Source: Saitoella complicata NRRL Y-17804
Lineage: Eukaryota; Ascomycota; Saitoellomycetes; Saitoellales; Saitoellaceae
Length of the DNA: 64,000 nucleotides
NCBI RefSeq assembly: GCF_001661265.1
Contig: NW_017567013.1
Location: forward strand, 1 to 64,000
Reading direction: 5' to 3'
How positions within the stretch are numbered: the first letter of the stretch is position 1; each line of letters opens with the position of its first letter. Below are positions 51,522 to 62,595 of this stretch, piece after piece. The notes under the pieces are model-generated. The model was not told where the DNA came from, made no database searches, and saw only the letters and a program-made list of their open reading frames with translations. Both the position numbers and the translations under genes were made by a program.

Positions 51522-54332
51522 TCATACATAGACGAACACCCACCCAATCTCCACCGACCTCCCCTCTTTATCCTTGGCGTCACTTCTCCCATTGTCTTCG
51601 CCATAAATAAGGACGATCTCGTCCTTCTCCTCGATCGCGCGTTCCTTCCTATTTCCAATCAAGTCCCCATTTACCCACGATCCATTCAAACTAGAATCTA
51701 TCAATCTGACCTTTCCAGTCCCCAAGTCCCGTCGCAGCCGACAATGATGAGAGGATATCCTGATATCGCCAGCGATATCTTTTCTGCCGATCTGTAGTTC
51801 GTCTTCTATGAGAGCGAAAGAAGGACATGATGTCGGGTTGAGGGAGAGTAGTCGAGCCCATGGCTTGCGCGGTGCTGGAATTGAGGCGGCGGAGCTCAGG
51901 GAGGAACGTGTTCGTTTAGGCGGTGATTTGATCTTCGTGGTGTCATCATCGTCGACGTCGCACACGGCACGTTTTAAGGGACTGATCCTTGACTCACGCA
52001 TCCGTTGCGTAGCTTCCTCGACGTCTTCCCCTTCCTTCACACAACCTTCGTCGCGAACCGCATCGTCATGCAACAACAGTAGCCGGAATCCCACCATCTC
52101 ATCCCGATCCCGAAACAAAACTAAACCATCACCACCCTCCAAACCCATCGTCTTACCCTTCGTCAGCTTTCCTTTCCCCTGAATTGAACATCCATTAACA
52201 CTCAAATCCCGCACAAACACATCCCACCTCCCACTTTCACTGTTCACCCGCCATATCACACAATGCCGTTTGCTCAGCCGTACGTCCGGGATAATGACGT
52301 CGCACAATTCCGGATTTCGTCCTATTACGATTTGGGATTGGGTGATCGGGATGGAGTCGTGTGGTAAGGAAGTGGGGAGGGGATGGAGGATCGCCCAAGG
52401 TACGGCGTTTTCTTTCGTTGATCCTTCTCGCGGAATTGTCGGCGATTTACTGAGCGAACGAGGCGGGTCCATATCCATGTAGCTGAGCATCGGCACACTC
52501 GGCCTCGGTGCCAGGTTGGTGTTCGTGAGCGAATGTAAAGCAGCCGATTTTGCGACCATCGTACTTGCCGGCGTTGGCGGCGATACCTCACCCCCAGCTC
52601 GTGTATCCGATGCAATCGATGCTTGCGACGCCAACACAATAAAGCTCTCTGGGCCATCCGAAGCAACCGACTTAGCAGCCACAGTCGTGCCGCGCGAAGG
52701 CGGTGAAGGTGAGGGTGTAGCCCGTGGTGGTTCCGGTACAGGCGATCTCCGCGATGCCAACAAATCATCAAACTCGCTGCGATAAGATACCAAACTGTCC
52801 TCCGGCAAAGGTGGCGTGGCTAGTCGTTTCCCTTCTAGTCTGCTGATATACGATATATCGGCCTTCACTCGACTTAATTCTCGTACTTGTTCCTCGGGTT
52901 TTGCGAAGAAACCCGACGCTATCTCCGTTTTCACCCTTTCAATGCCAGGTCTCGACGATGGCCGAGATGCAGACTCGTCTTTGATCGGCGGATGTGTTAC
53001 CGTTCCACCCAACCAAGGGTGATTCAACGCCTCACTTAATGTCATCCTCTCCTTCACATCCACCCGTAGCAAACCTTTCAGAAACGCAATCGCGTCATCC
53101 CCAACATGGTATCCATCCAGATCGCCCCAGGCTATCCGTCCGTTGAGGATCTTATCTGACACTTCGGCATGCGTAGTTCCCATGAAAGGCGGCGTCCCTG
53201 TGAGGATGACCCAAACGACACATCCCACAGACCAGAGATCCACCGCGGGCGTATAACTCGACGATCCAGCAACCACTTCGGGGGCAAGGTAGGATAAGGT
53301 GCCGCAGAATGTTTGTAGGAATGTGGCTTGAGTGGCGGCTGTCGGACTAATCGCTTTCGCAAGTCCGAAGTCTGTGATTTTGGCAGTCGGTTCCTCGTGA
53401 GCATAATCGTCACGAAGAAGAATGTTCTCCGGTTTCAGATCTCGGTGAGTAATGCCGAGACTGTGAAGGTATTGTACGCCTTCCAAGATTTGCTTCACAA
53501 TGATCCTTGTCCATGTGTCATCCGAGGTGAAGGGTCCTTGTTCAGAAACTAACTCCCCCAGATCTCCCCCAGGCACCAATTCCATGACTAACCAGATTGT
53601 AGATTGATCCTCGAAGTAATCAACATACTCCACGACACTGGGATGTTCAAGTTGGCGTAAAATCTCGACTTCTCTTCGAAAGAGAACGCTTGCTTGAGGG
53701 AGTGCCGCGAACCTCTTCTTGCGTATGACCTTGACTGCTACGGACTGCCCCGTACTCCTCGAAACGGCTCGATGGACTGTTGCGAACGATCCCTTCCCCA
53801 GTACCTCCGCGAGAGTATACTTCGAATCGAAACCTTTTAACGCCTCCTTTCCCGCCGGTCGCGCAAGACGCACAATAAACCTGATTTCGTCCTCTTTCAC
53901 ACCATGTCCCAAAGATATCTCATCACCCTGCGCGAGCACGCATCTATTCCCCTTCCCGAGCCGCTTCAAGTTCACGAAAGTCCCATTCGTCGATAAGTCC
54001 TCGATCAAGACTATCGGGACTGATGCATTCGTTGCCTGCGACGGCGCCTGTATGTTCCTCGGTGCTTCAATGATCCGAAAATGAATACCGCTATACCGTG
54101 ACCCTTGTAAGACAAGTTCGCATGAATGGTGTCTTCCTGCACGCCATCCCGGGATTGAACCAGCAACTCCGCGAGTGATAGTCTGATTCGGTATATCCTT
54201 CGAGGATGCAGCGCAAATGAGCGTCAAGATTTCGTAGTTAGGGCCGTGATCGGTAGCGGATCCGTTGGTGATGCTCGACGGCAGTTGCGTCTCTGTTTGT
54301 GTCTGTAACTGAGTAGCTGGTAATGAAGACAT
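51522..54332 (-). CDS. Rad53/Cds1-like checkpoint kinase with three FHA domains
   Basis: A 936-residue intronless kinase. The N-terminus is a TQ cluster (PATQLQTQTETQ), the usual Mec1/Tel1 target region. FHA1 is at about 60-155 (GRHHSC, SGIH, STNGTFVN). The kinase domain is at about 171-440 with Lys201, HRDLKPEN (Asp298) and DFG (Asp321). FHA2 is at about 640-755 (IGRNPELCD, SKRHCVIW, SVNGCSI). A third FHA is at about 834-936 (IGRKD, SSHHCRL, SSLNGSWVN). Yeast Rad53 has only FHA1-kinase-FHA2, so the third module is an extension. A basic patch (PPKRTRSS) before FHA3 could be a nuclear signal. The role is inferred to be relay of DNA-damage and replication-stress signals. The ATG at 54332, not 54449, is preferred because it opens the TQ cluster. 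Confidence 0.92.
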   Translation of the reverse strand: MSSLPATQLQTQTETQLPSSITNGSATDHGPNYEILTLICAASSKDIPNQTITRGVAGSIPGWRAGRHHSCELVLQGSRYSGIHFRIIEAPRNIQAPSQATNASVPIVLIEDLSTNGTFVNLKRLGKGNRCVLAQGDEISLGHGVKEDEIRFIVRLARPAGKEALKGFDSKYTLAEVLGKGSFATVHRAVSRSTGQSVAVKVIRKKRFAALPQASVLFRREVEILRQLEHPSVVEYVDYFEDQSTIWLVMELVPGGDLGELVSEQGPFTSDDTWTRIIVKQILEGVQYLHSLGITHRDLKPENILLRDDYAHEEPTAKITDFGLAKAISPTAATQATFLQTFCGTLSYLAPEVVAGSSSYTPAVDLWSVGCVVWVILTGTPPFMGTTHAEVSDKILNGRIAWGDLDGYHVGDDAIAFLKGLLRVDVKERMTLSEALNHPWLGGTVTHPPIKDESASRPSSRPGIERVKTEIASGFFAKPEEQVRELSRVKADISYISRLEGKRLATPPLPEDSLVSYRSEFDDLLASRRSPVPEPPRATPSPSPPSRGTTVAAKSVASDGPESFIVLASQASIASDTRAGGEVSPPTPASTMVAKSAALHSLTNTNLAPRPSVPMLSYMDMDPPRSLSKSPTIPREGSTKENAVPWAILHPLPTSLPHDSIPITQSQIVIGRNPELCDVIIPDVRLSKRHCVIWRVNSESGRWDVFVRDLSVNGCSIQGKGKLTKGKTMGLEGGDGLVLFRDRDEMVGFRLLLLHDDAVRDEGCVKEGEDVEEATQRMRESRISPLKRAVCDVDDDDTTKIKSPPKRTRSSLSSAASIPAPRKPWARLLSLNPTSCPSFALIEDELQIGRKDIAGDIRISSHHCRLRRDLGTGKVRLIDSSLNGSWVNGDLIGNRKERAIEEKDEIVLIYGEDNGRSDAKDKEGRSVEIGWVFVYV

Positions 54333-54809
54333 GAAGCGAATGCAAAATCGTTTATCTTTTGACGGCCTTCCACTAAAAGTCGTGTCGAGGAACAGTGTGC
54401 TTGACCTCTTGAGCTGGCCGGCAGCTGGAGCGCCAATGACTGATTGCAAAGAACCGCTTCGAGCGAGGGACGAAGAGCGAAATCGACGATGATCTTAGGA
54501 TTCCTGACAAGATTTACTCAAGAGATCCATACGGCCGAGCGTCCTGATAGCCGTCGTCCAGCATGTAGCCTGTACGTCGACCGGCAGATTCCGAAATAGG
54601 CAGAATCAAAACAGTGTCGTCGACGACCGTTGCTCGCATTCAGCACCCGGCCGCAGCCGTGTGGAGCAAAAGAATTATTTGAGGACTTGTATATCCATTA
54701 ACCTAGTCTAAATATCCTAAATAGATTACAAAAACCTCTTTTACGTTTCCCCTTATTAATTTACAAAGGTTTCATGGCTCGCTCCCACGCAGGTAGTCGA
54801 ACTGTCCTA

Positions 54810-56188
54810 CTGCTCTGTGCAACATTCTTGACGTGCATCATTTTGCCGTGTCTTCGTGCAGGACACGACCATCCCACCGAACAAGCCGCCAAAGCTTGAA
54901 AATGCCTCCTAGGAAGCTGAAAGGAGCTGCTAAGGCTTCCCATCAGCGCAGGGCATCAGCTGGTACCCCCAAGCCGCCCTCCCGTCTCCTCGAGGATGCA
55001 GCCTCACCACCACCTACAAGTACAGTCCGGAGGGAAAAAAGGCCTAAGAGAGTAATCGAACTTGAAGACGAAGACGCACCGGTTGATACTATCAGCAGGT
55101 TCGGCGACTTCCAGGTCTTCATTCTCGTCACTAGGGAAAAGAACCACGAGTACCCTCAAGCACCCTGGACGGTCAATCCATTCAGGTCTTCGGCCGATTA
55201 AGAACAGCTTTTGGTCTATCTCGTGCTCGAGGATCTCCGTCATGATCAAATGGTGGTGGAAGGTGTCAACAAATACTCCCTGAAGCCCAACATCAACTGG
55301 AAAGTCTGCCGCCGAAGGAGCCATGATGCATCATGGTGTAGACTACGAACGGAGGGCGACTGGGAAGCCTTCATTGATGCCGTCCACGCTGCGCGAAACA
55401 CACCCAAGGTCGAATGGTCAGCTTTCATCCTCATTGATACACACTACGACCCTACAAGGGTTGCTTCTCAACTCGAGTTCGACCAGCAAACCGCCGTGTA
55501 CGCCTCTCAGACTCAGCTCAAGGCTCGAAAGCCTCTCATCCCTCAACCTAGGCACAGTGCTACCAACAGTGCTCTCCAGGGCATTTTGAATGAACTTGCG
55601 AATGATCCTCAACGCTACAATAGAATCCTTGCTGTTCAGACCCTGCAGGCTAAGCACCCCTAGCAGTACTGCTATGTTCATCCCTTTTCTGGTCAGCATT
55701 GATACATCACCAATGATCTCCTCAATCTATGGTCTAAGTACTTGGTGGCGAAAGAACCTGGAGTTATTGTCGAGGATCAGCCCTCCGATCCGCTCTTTAC
55801 TGGGTTGCTTGAACCATTGAAATCGACAGATGAATCCGAAACACCTGAAAGCAGGCACTCTTCGTCCGGTGTCCCTCAACTACCTGCTTAGACAATTGAC
55901 CCGCAAAAGCTCAGAGGCTCGAGCCCTCTTCAAAGGCCGGTTGCTGATGATTTGGACGGGTTTCTAGCCTATGTCAAGACCAAGGTTCCAGACTACATCG
56001 ACTTTGATTGTCAGATGGTTTGAGATGCAATCATCGACTAGTGCTCAGCAATCTCAAGAACATCGAGCCGAATGGCCTACTGCCTAGAATGGGTGAGGAT
56101 CATGCGCAAGTGGTGGCCGGTTTGGAAAGGTATCCAGCGGGAGCAGCAATCGAGGCCTCAATCCCTAAGCCTCGAGCAGACACTATGG
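54810..56188 (+). mobile_element. Longer copy of the 24-bp-TIR DNA element, decayed
   Basis: The left end at 54810 (after TA) matches the 24 bp terminal repeat of the 40480 element with two differences (GTGCAACATTCTTGAC). About 92 bp inside is an ATG opening MPPRKLKGAAKASHQRR. Further blocks in the same direction, in different frames, include DWEAFIDAVHAARN, DPQRYNRILAVQTLQAKH and PVADDLDGFLAYVKTKV. Equivalent blocks occur in the copy at 61626. No known transposase motif is present in these blocks. The coding part is interrupted several times and the right terminus was not found; the end given is where the reversed transposase fragment begins. Confidence 0.65.
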
Positions 56189-56587
56189 TGGTAAGAAAAC
56201 AATGCGGCACCCATGTTGATTCACTAAGAGTTCAGCAACCCTTGAATCGTGATGAATCCGACAGTTCTCAGGCACAATGACACTGTTTGGACTAGGGAAT
56301 AGACCAACAATTGGTAGCAGATCCTCTTCGATGAATTTGACGAATTGTTCAGCATTGAAGGACCCCTGAAAGATGCATAGCGCCTTCAAACCTTCAGACG
56401 TCTGTGCCGGCAGCACACTCCTACGTGCCGAACGTCCAAAGACCCTCTCCTGGATGGTGCAGGTGCCGGTTGGTGAGTACCAACAGTTTTCGTGAACCCT
56501 CCTCTCATCCATGGCCGATTCATCAAGAAATACCAGCTGTTTTTGGGTGTAGTCAGCCATTTCAATGGCATGGTTTGCAGGTGTCAT
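56183..56587 (-). mobile_element. Tc1/mariner-type transposase fragment, reversed
   Basis: On the minus strand a 134-residue frame contains LVFLDESAMDERRVHENC and NSVIVPENCRIHHDSRVAELL, the first and second parts of a DDE transposase. It stops at GCRIVFLPP, exactly where YSPDxNPIE would follow. The N-terminal DNA-binding part and the last catalytic Glu are missing, and the second motif reads PENC instead of the usual MDNC. It is an inactive fragment. It belongs to the same superfamily as the relic at 48559-49541 but is a different sequence. Confidence 0.75.
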
Positions 56588-56662
56588 GGTAGCGCGATAG
56601 AGATGTGGCGAATTGATCCTTGGGAAACTCAGAACAGTCGTCTTGATAGAGGGTAGGGTTTT

Positions 56663-57151
56663 TGTAGTACAAGTACTTGATCTGCTGCGGTCATTTAGTG
56701 ATTGTCATACGTGTATGGACATCTCGTTTAGCAGAGTTAGATTAGTTGGCATATGGTTTGATTACTGCGCATGAGTTTGATAAGCTGGTGTGACACCTCG
56801 TCTTACTTAGATTGCACGAGTCATTTAGTTATGGCACGGCACCGGCGTCATGACTCATCATGACGTACACTTGGACGTACATTTGGACGTACATGGAAAA
56901 CTATATAAGCCAGGCCTTATGCCACCTTAAGATACTCATCCAATACAACCTTCTCTTTGAGTATATCACAGTTTCTGAGATCCTCTCATAGAGATTTACC
57001 CCAGCCAGTGGTACGTCTGACAGTGATGCCCTTAGTGGTACCCGTAAGCATACGAATAGAGTTATTCGAGTTAGTGGGATATTCTGGGCACAATCTGGAT
57101 TGTTAATTCGTCTTGAAGGCAGAATTTTTTATACGATTTACCAACACTACA
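56663..57151 (+). mobile_element. Possible solo LTR (fossil)
   Basis: About 489 bp bounded by TGTAGT and ACTACA, with a TATATAAG promoter-like block near 56903 followed by a leader-like stretch, as in the U3-R-U5 layout of an LTR retrotransposon. The flanking five bases agree only in part, and no internal retrotransposon domain adjoins, so it would be an old solo LTR. The family is undetermined, perhaps Copia-type. Confidence 0.28.
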
Positions 57152-58674
57152 CTGTTATACTATTCTACCTCATGACTGCACACTGCATAGACGCGACGTT
57201 CATTGGTCCCATCTATCACAGGTCATCAATCTAGGCCCATTGAGATTAATATCGTTGAAACTTAAATAAGATCCGAAAATTTCAGAAGCCCAACCATGCC
57301 TCAAGTCCCACTGTCAACACACATGTGCATACCATGACGCTTCCTCTCATCTCTCCTTTGTCCACTCAGTCGAAACAAGTTCATCGTCTTCATTATCATC
57401 GTCAACGTCAAACTCCGTATCATCTTGAGAACTGTGATTGGACGTGTATCGATTTGATGCTCCTGAAGTGCGCAAGATCTTCTTTCCAGGCTGTTTCCTA
57501 CCACGAACCTTCATTGCCATTGGGTCAGGGCAAGTTAGTAAAAACCGATGAGAAGTCGCTTTACTGTTGCTGTCAACAAAGTGCGGGACTCACCCGAATA
57601 AGAGGAGACATCAAGCAAGAGTGTCGAGATTAAACAACCATCATGTTAACCCTTCAGCAACGGCGATCATGTGCCCAGTTTGGGTTGAGACGATACAAGC
57701 CATAGCATCGGGAGAACAGATGGGAGAGGACCAGGGAGGTGTAGGATTCGCTGCTTTTGTCAGTCAGTCGCGAGACACCCAGGGAGATTGAGACGTTGAT
57801 GGTGGTGGGTTCCTGTTTGTGCTGAGGACTTGGTGAAATTTGCCAGCGCATCAGCGCACCAGCGCTTGTGCTCACATGTCACTCTCGAGAGGCGCAGGCC
57901 GAAGAACCGCCACCAAAGACCATTGATCCTCGAAGACCCTCGCCCATTGATCCTCAATCTCTTTTTTATTGATGTGAGATATCTTATTCTCCTGGAACGA
58001 ATATCATTCCAGGTCAAATAAGGTATTTGTGTACCATGAATTGGAATTCCACTCTACTTGAATACTTTCTCACTTTATTCGTGTTTTTCATACAATCGAA
58101 TGACTTATTCGAGTGCTTTTGCTGAAAGTGGAATATGTTATTCCATATTTGTGCAATCACGAATTAGGTCTTCGTGACAGTCGAATTCAGGGGGCTCGTG
58201 GGGCCTGACAGCTTCCAAGTTCTGAACCATGCTTGTGATTTTCCCCAAGAAATACGACACGAAATCATCAAGCACTTGGCCGTTGTTATGGCCGCATACT
58301 CCCACCGGTAGCACTCTCGCACTGTTGCGCATCGCCTACGCTCCACGTCCACTCAAGTTCATGGACGACATAATCTATAATTCGGTACAGATTGCCAGGA
58401 AACGCCGTTCGCAGCTCAGGAAGGCACGTATTCTCCGTCGACAGCAGCCGGCGCTCGGGAATAGTCATAGTGCAAATTGATAGCAAATTTGAATCTCCCT
58501 CTTAAACCTCGTTTCAATCCAGGTTCCCACGACGATCTCCCATATCAGCACGTGTCCCTAGCCAATCGACGCACACTGCACCCCAGACTCGCACGTCACC
58601 CAACCCGCCAGTCAAAGACAACACCAAGAAGACCCCCTCTATACGCCGAGACGAAGGTCAATTATACAATTACA

Positions 58675-59156
58675 ATGTCAGACGATACACGAGTCTACCT
58701 CTACACCTCTCTCGCTGGTGGCTCCACCCAGGTCCGTGCTCCACGTTGTCGAACGGGTGGTTGGGTGAGGTGAAACTGACGGAGAGTGGAACGTAGCTCA
58801 CGACAGCGACGACCCGAATCGCGTCCATCCTCGACTCTCATAAGATAGCATACACCGCCGTCGACCTCGCAACAGGCGACGAAATCCACAAACGGATCTG
58901 GCAGCGGAAAACAAGCGGTATGTTTCCGCGCTCTTCAGACTTGCAGGATAGATGCTAACGGAGGTATTTGTGTCTTATAGGCAAGAAGTTACCAGGCGTC
59001 GTAGTATGGACGAAAACGATCGAAGGAATTCAGGGCGAGGGAAGGGGTGAGGTGGAGGGTATGGACGTACATGTATGCCTCACAACCGAGGAATTGGAGG
59101 ATGCGAACGAGGGTGGGCCGGCTGAGATCAAGAGTGAGCTTGGGTTGAATGCTTAA
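58675..59156 (+). CDS. SH3BGR-like thioredoxin-fold small protein
   Basis: Three exons (58675-58731, 58797-58917 and 58981-59156) with introns of 65 and 63 bp encode 117 residues. The second intron has a perfect GATGCTAACGG branch site. The product begins MSDDTRVYLYTSLAGGSTQ, continues TRIASILDSHKIAYTAVDLATGDEIHKRIW and then GKKLPGVVVW, following the SH3BGR/glutaredoxin-like fold, but it lacks a CxxC redox motif. Members are small cytosolic proteins of unclear function in fungi. It is acidic at the C-terminus (TTEELEDANEGG). Splice sites all keep the frame. Confidence 0.78.
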
Positions 59157-59476
59157 AGAAGAAGATTGTGAAGGAGCAGGTGTATGCTATGGATACTATC
59201 GAGCCTACGGAACGGCTTCGCTGACGGCCGGTAGACGCTGACGCTGGACCGTCACTTCTCTGAGATGAAAAAGAGAGAAAGAAGATGCCGCGTTGGGGTT
59301 ATTAACTGTCTAAGCAAAGCCCATAAACTATCAATTGGTATACTGGTATAAGATTGAAAAGAGATCGGTTCCTTCCTCCTCTGTGCAGTCACTAAATACT
59401 CCATACATCCATCCATAACATCACCTTGACCACACATGTCGCTCTCGCATTGCTCACCTAACGGCTCGCGCAAAGC
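59157..59476. other. Convergent intergenic gap, 320 bp
   Basis: Between the 3' ends of the SH3BGR-like gene and the drug transporter. It is expected to contain both 3' UTRs. No other feature was seen. Confidence 0.5.
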
Positions 59477-61342
59477 TCACCCCATTGCTGCCTCAATCTT
59501 CTTCCCCTTGACACTCTTCCACTCAACCCCACACGCAACCAACGTCGCCACAGCCCCCGTCGCAACACTAACATAATAAGCCCTATCCAACGCCCCGACA
59601 TACGCCCCAAACACCTCCCTCAACAACATCGGATCACTAACCACACTTCTCAAATTCGTCGCGCCGGCCGCAATGATCGTCGCTGCGTCCACTGTTTCCC
59701 CCGAGGCGGTGGGCGGGATGGCGAGGAGTGAGGAAAGAAGGTCATTCGTGAAGATCGTTTGCGCGACGGAGACGAAAAGCGCTCCACCCAACGTCTGAAA
59801 GAAAATCACGATCGCGGTTCCGGAGGGGACGTCTTGCATTGGTAGTACAGCCTGAACCGCGATGACGGGAAGCTGCAAACAAGCACCAATGCCTGCCCCC
59901 GCGATGATCTGGAACCCGATCCACCTCCCTGTCGCCATCTCGACCTTGAATGTCGAGATTAGGCCGGATCCGACGGCGAAGAGGGCGGCGCCGATGATCA
60001 TGAAGGGGGTGTAGTATCCCAAGACTGTGGTGCCGATACCGGAGACGAGGGATGCGACGACGACGGCGAGGATGAGTGGGAGGGTTTGGATCCCGGATTT
60101 TGTTGCGGAGGAGGATTTGACGGCTTGAAAGTAGATCGGGACTGCACACCACCGTTCATCATTAGCATTGGTCCGGGGACAAGGAGGAGGAAGAACCGGG
60201 GGGGGGAGTGACATACCGTAATAAACCAACACAAAAAACCCAGCCCCAACAAAAAACACAAACCACGCCGAAAAAAACACCGTCCGCTGCCTCATAATTC
60301 CCAACGGAATCGTCGCTCTCTCACCCAACTTCCACTGCACACCCACGAAAACGACCAACAACACCGTAAAGACAACCAACAACGCGATGATTCGACCACT
60401 TGACCACGCGTATGTCGTCCCACCCCATTGGAGGGCGAGGAGGAGACAGATAACGCAGGGGAGGAGGACGGACATACCGATGAAATCGATTTCGGCGAGT
60501 TTTTCGCGGAGGGTGTGAGTGCTCGTCTCTCGATGCGGCGGCTTGAAGAAGAACAAGAGACCGAGTACCGTCACCGCGCCGATAGGAAGATTGATGTAGA
60601 AACACCATCTCCAGGACAAGTGGTCAGTGAATACACCACCAAGCAACGGCCCCGCAATCGACGCAATCCCATACATAGCCCCAATACACCCCCCAAATGC
60701 AGCTCTTCTCTCCAACGGTACAGTATACGCAATAATCGTCAACGCACCACTAAACAACCCAGAACTCCCCAATCCAGCAATTGCGCGACCGATGATTAGG
60801 GTGGTTGAATTGGGCGCGATAGCGCAGATCAGGGATCCGAGTTCGAAGATGGAGATACAGATTAGGAAGGTCCATTTTAGGGAGAATTGGGTGTAGATCT
60901 TTCCGAAGGAGGGTTGGAAGGAGCAGGCTGTTAGCAGATAGCTCGATGCGTACTATGGTCATTTTATCAACGTCAGCCCTTGATCTTTGATGAGGCGAGG
61001 GCGAGAGGGGGGGAAGGAGGAGGCACGTACCCACCCAACATCATCCAAACTCTTAAACCTCTCCGTAATCCTCGGAATAGCAGTCGCGATAATCGTATTA
61101 TCAAGTGCCACAAGAAACACGGCTAAACACAAACTGAGCATGATTAACGCCAGTTTCGCGCCATGGGGGTATTCAGAGTCCGGGAGGTCTGTTGTTCCGG
61201 CGTTGGTGGTCACCGGCTCGAGGGGGAGGTTGGGGGGTGCGATGGAGGTTGAGGCGAGGGTTTCGGCAGTTTTTATTTGGGTGAGCGTCACTGATTTCTC
61301 GTGAGGGTGATCCTTCTCGTCCATGACGATTGAGGCAGACAT
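59477..61342 (-). CDS. MFS multidrug transporter, DHA2 (14-TM) type
   Basis: Three exons (61031-61342, 60217-60952 and 59477-60141) with introns of 78 and 75 bp encode 570 residues. After a ~70-residue cytosolic tail, TM1 has [18 protein letters not shown], the motif of drug:H+ antiporters. It is followed by [21 protein letters not shown] across the first intron and [17 protein letters not shown] (motif C region). The second intron restores [21 protein letters not shown]. Fourteen membrane helices are expected. Such pumps export toxins, antifungals or secondary metabolites at the plasma membrane. No biosynthetic gene lies nearby, so the substrate is unknown. Confidence 0.92.
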
Positions 61343-61509
61343 GGTTGTTTGCAGGCCGAGCGATCGAAGGACTTTTTATGTTTGCGCTATGTGAATTAAG
61401 CTTCGGAGCTTTGGTGGGACGTGGGGAAGTTGGCGCGAGCTTCCTCGGCACTACGGTGCTGCCGGGAAGCCAAAGGGATGGGGATACGAGCGATGCAGCT
61501 GGCGAGATC

Positions 61510-61533
61510 GATAGCTCATAGGGCAGGTCGGAT
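61510..61533. repeat. Direct repeat, left copy (24 bp)
   Basis: A segment GATAGCTCATAGGGCAGG and the next six bases recurs at 62493-62516 with 21 of 24 positions matching. The pair brackets the transposon relic at 61626. Confidence 0.5.
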
Positions 61534-61625
61534 CATAAGACAGAAGAGACTCTAACAATCGGCTTCCCAATCGGACCGCCTGCATCTCATCTCGTCTCGC
61601 TCTCGATCTTCCTAGTGCGGTTGAA

Positions 61626-62458
61626 CTGCCAAGGTGCAAAATTCTTGACACAGCGCGCGTCGTAGGTGCATCTGCGCGGAATCAGACCAATCCATCAAAA
61701 TGCCTGCTAAACGAAAGCTGGCTACGGAAAACGATTCATCGGAACGCAGTTGACAGAGGCAGTGCTCGAGGAGTCATGGGATGATCGAGACCTGCCTGGG
61801 GGTAATTTACCTTACGCGATTTCACCGCGAAAATGCAATGGAAGGTACTCCGCGGAAAGCGTCAAGACCGTGATGCTCCGTGGAACCGACTACGCCGTGA
61901 ACTCGACTGGAAAACCTTCGTCGAAGCTGTCAATGTGAGGCGCTGATCACCTAAGCCCGAATGGATCGAAGCTGGATTCGAGGGTGACCCGGCTAAGTAC
62001 GACAAGCTTGCTGCGCTACAAGCACTTCAAGCCCGCTGGATGTGCTCAAAGCATCACCAAAAGCATCTGCAACATTCACCCTCTCAGCAGAGTCCATCGC
62101 CGTGTCAACTACATGCAGCAAGACCGCCGGGCGATTGCTGTTGTCGAACCTGGTTCTACGGCCACCATCGAACGGCCCTCCCATTTCAGCCTCGGTCTTC
62201 AAGGACTTTCACAAAGCATTTCAGCGAGCGGATATACCAGATAGCACACCTGATTCCAGCCCCAGCTCAGCAGGGTATCCAATGCTGCCTACTCTGCTGT
62301 CTGCTGACATGCGGCATCCATTTAGTCAAGGCACCCCAGCCCCTAACAACCTCATGAGAGACTCCAGCCCTGTAGACGATCTGGACGGATTCCTGGAGTT
62401 TGATAGTTGCCTCATTGAATATAGGACTTTTTTGTATCAAGTTTTCGCTTCATTCTAG
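61626..62458 (+). mobile_element. Second decayed longer copy of the TIR element
   Basis: It begins with CTGCCAAGGTGCAAAATTCTTGAC, sharing the inner 16 bases of the family's terminal repeat. About 74 bp later an ATG opens MPAKRKLATENDSS, comparable to MPPRKLKG in the copy at 54810. Downstream blocks correspond to that copy: DWKTFVEAVNVRR, DPAKYDKLAALQALQARW and PVDDLDGFLEF. The frame is broken several times and no right terminal repeat was recognised. The right limit given is the stop of the last homologous block. Confidence 0.6.
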
Positions 62459-62492
62459 CTTGTGGTTGTTGAGTTGTGTCAAGAACAATATT

Positions 62493-62516
62493 GATAGCTT
62501 ATAGGGCAGGAAGGAT
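62493..62516. repeat. Direct repeat, right copy (24 bp)
   Basis: The partner of 61510-61533, reading GATAGCTTATAGGGCAGG plus six bases. See that entry for the match. Confidence 0.5.
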
Positions 62517-62595
62517 GGACCGTGGGAAAATGGAGAGGACATGAGCATAACGAGAAGTGCATGACACAATTCTTGAAGGTTATAGCCACCCCTAC

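Larger units (their letters stand above)
54333..58674. other. 4.3 kb transposon relic region
   Basis: This holds a TIR element copy (from 54810), a reversed transposase fragment (56183-56587) and an LTR-like block (56663-57151), listed separately. An AT-rich patch lies at 54660-54775. A stretch near 58165-58470 has helical peptide such as LNHACDFPQEIRHEIIKHL in one frame, possibly a dead host gene. No intact gene is seen. Confidence 0.55.
61343..62595. other. Transporter promoter plus transposon relic
   Basis: 1.25 kb between the drug transporter start and the F-box-like gene stop. It contains a relic of the 24-bp-TIR element from 61626 (listed separately) and two short direct repeats. No host gene was seen. 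Confidence 0.55.
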
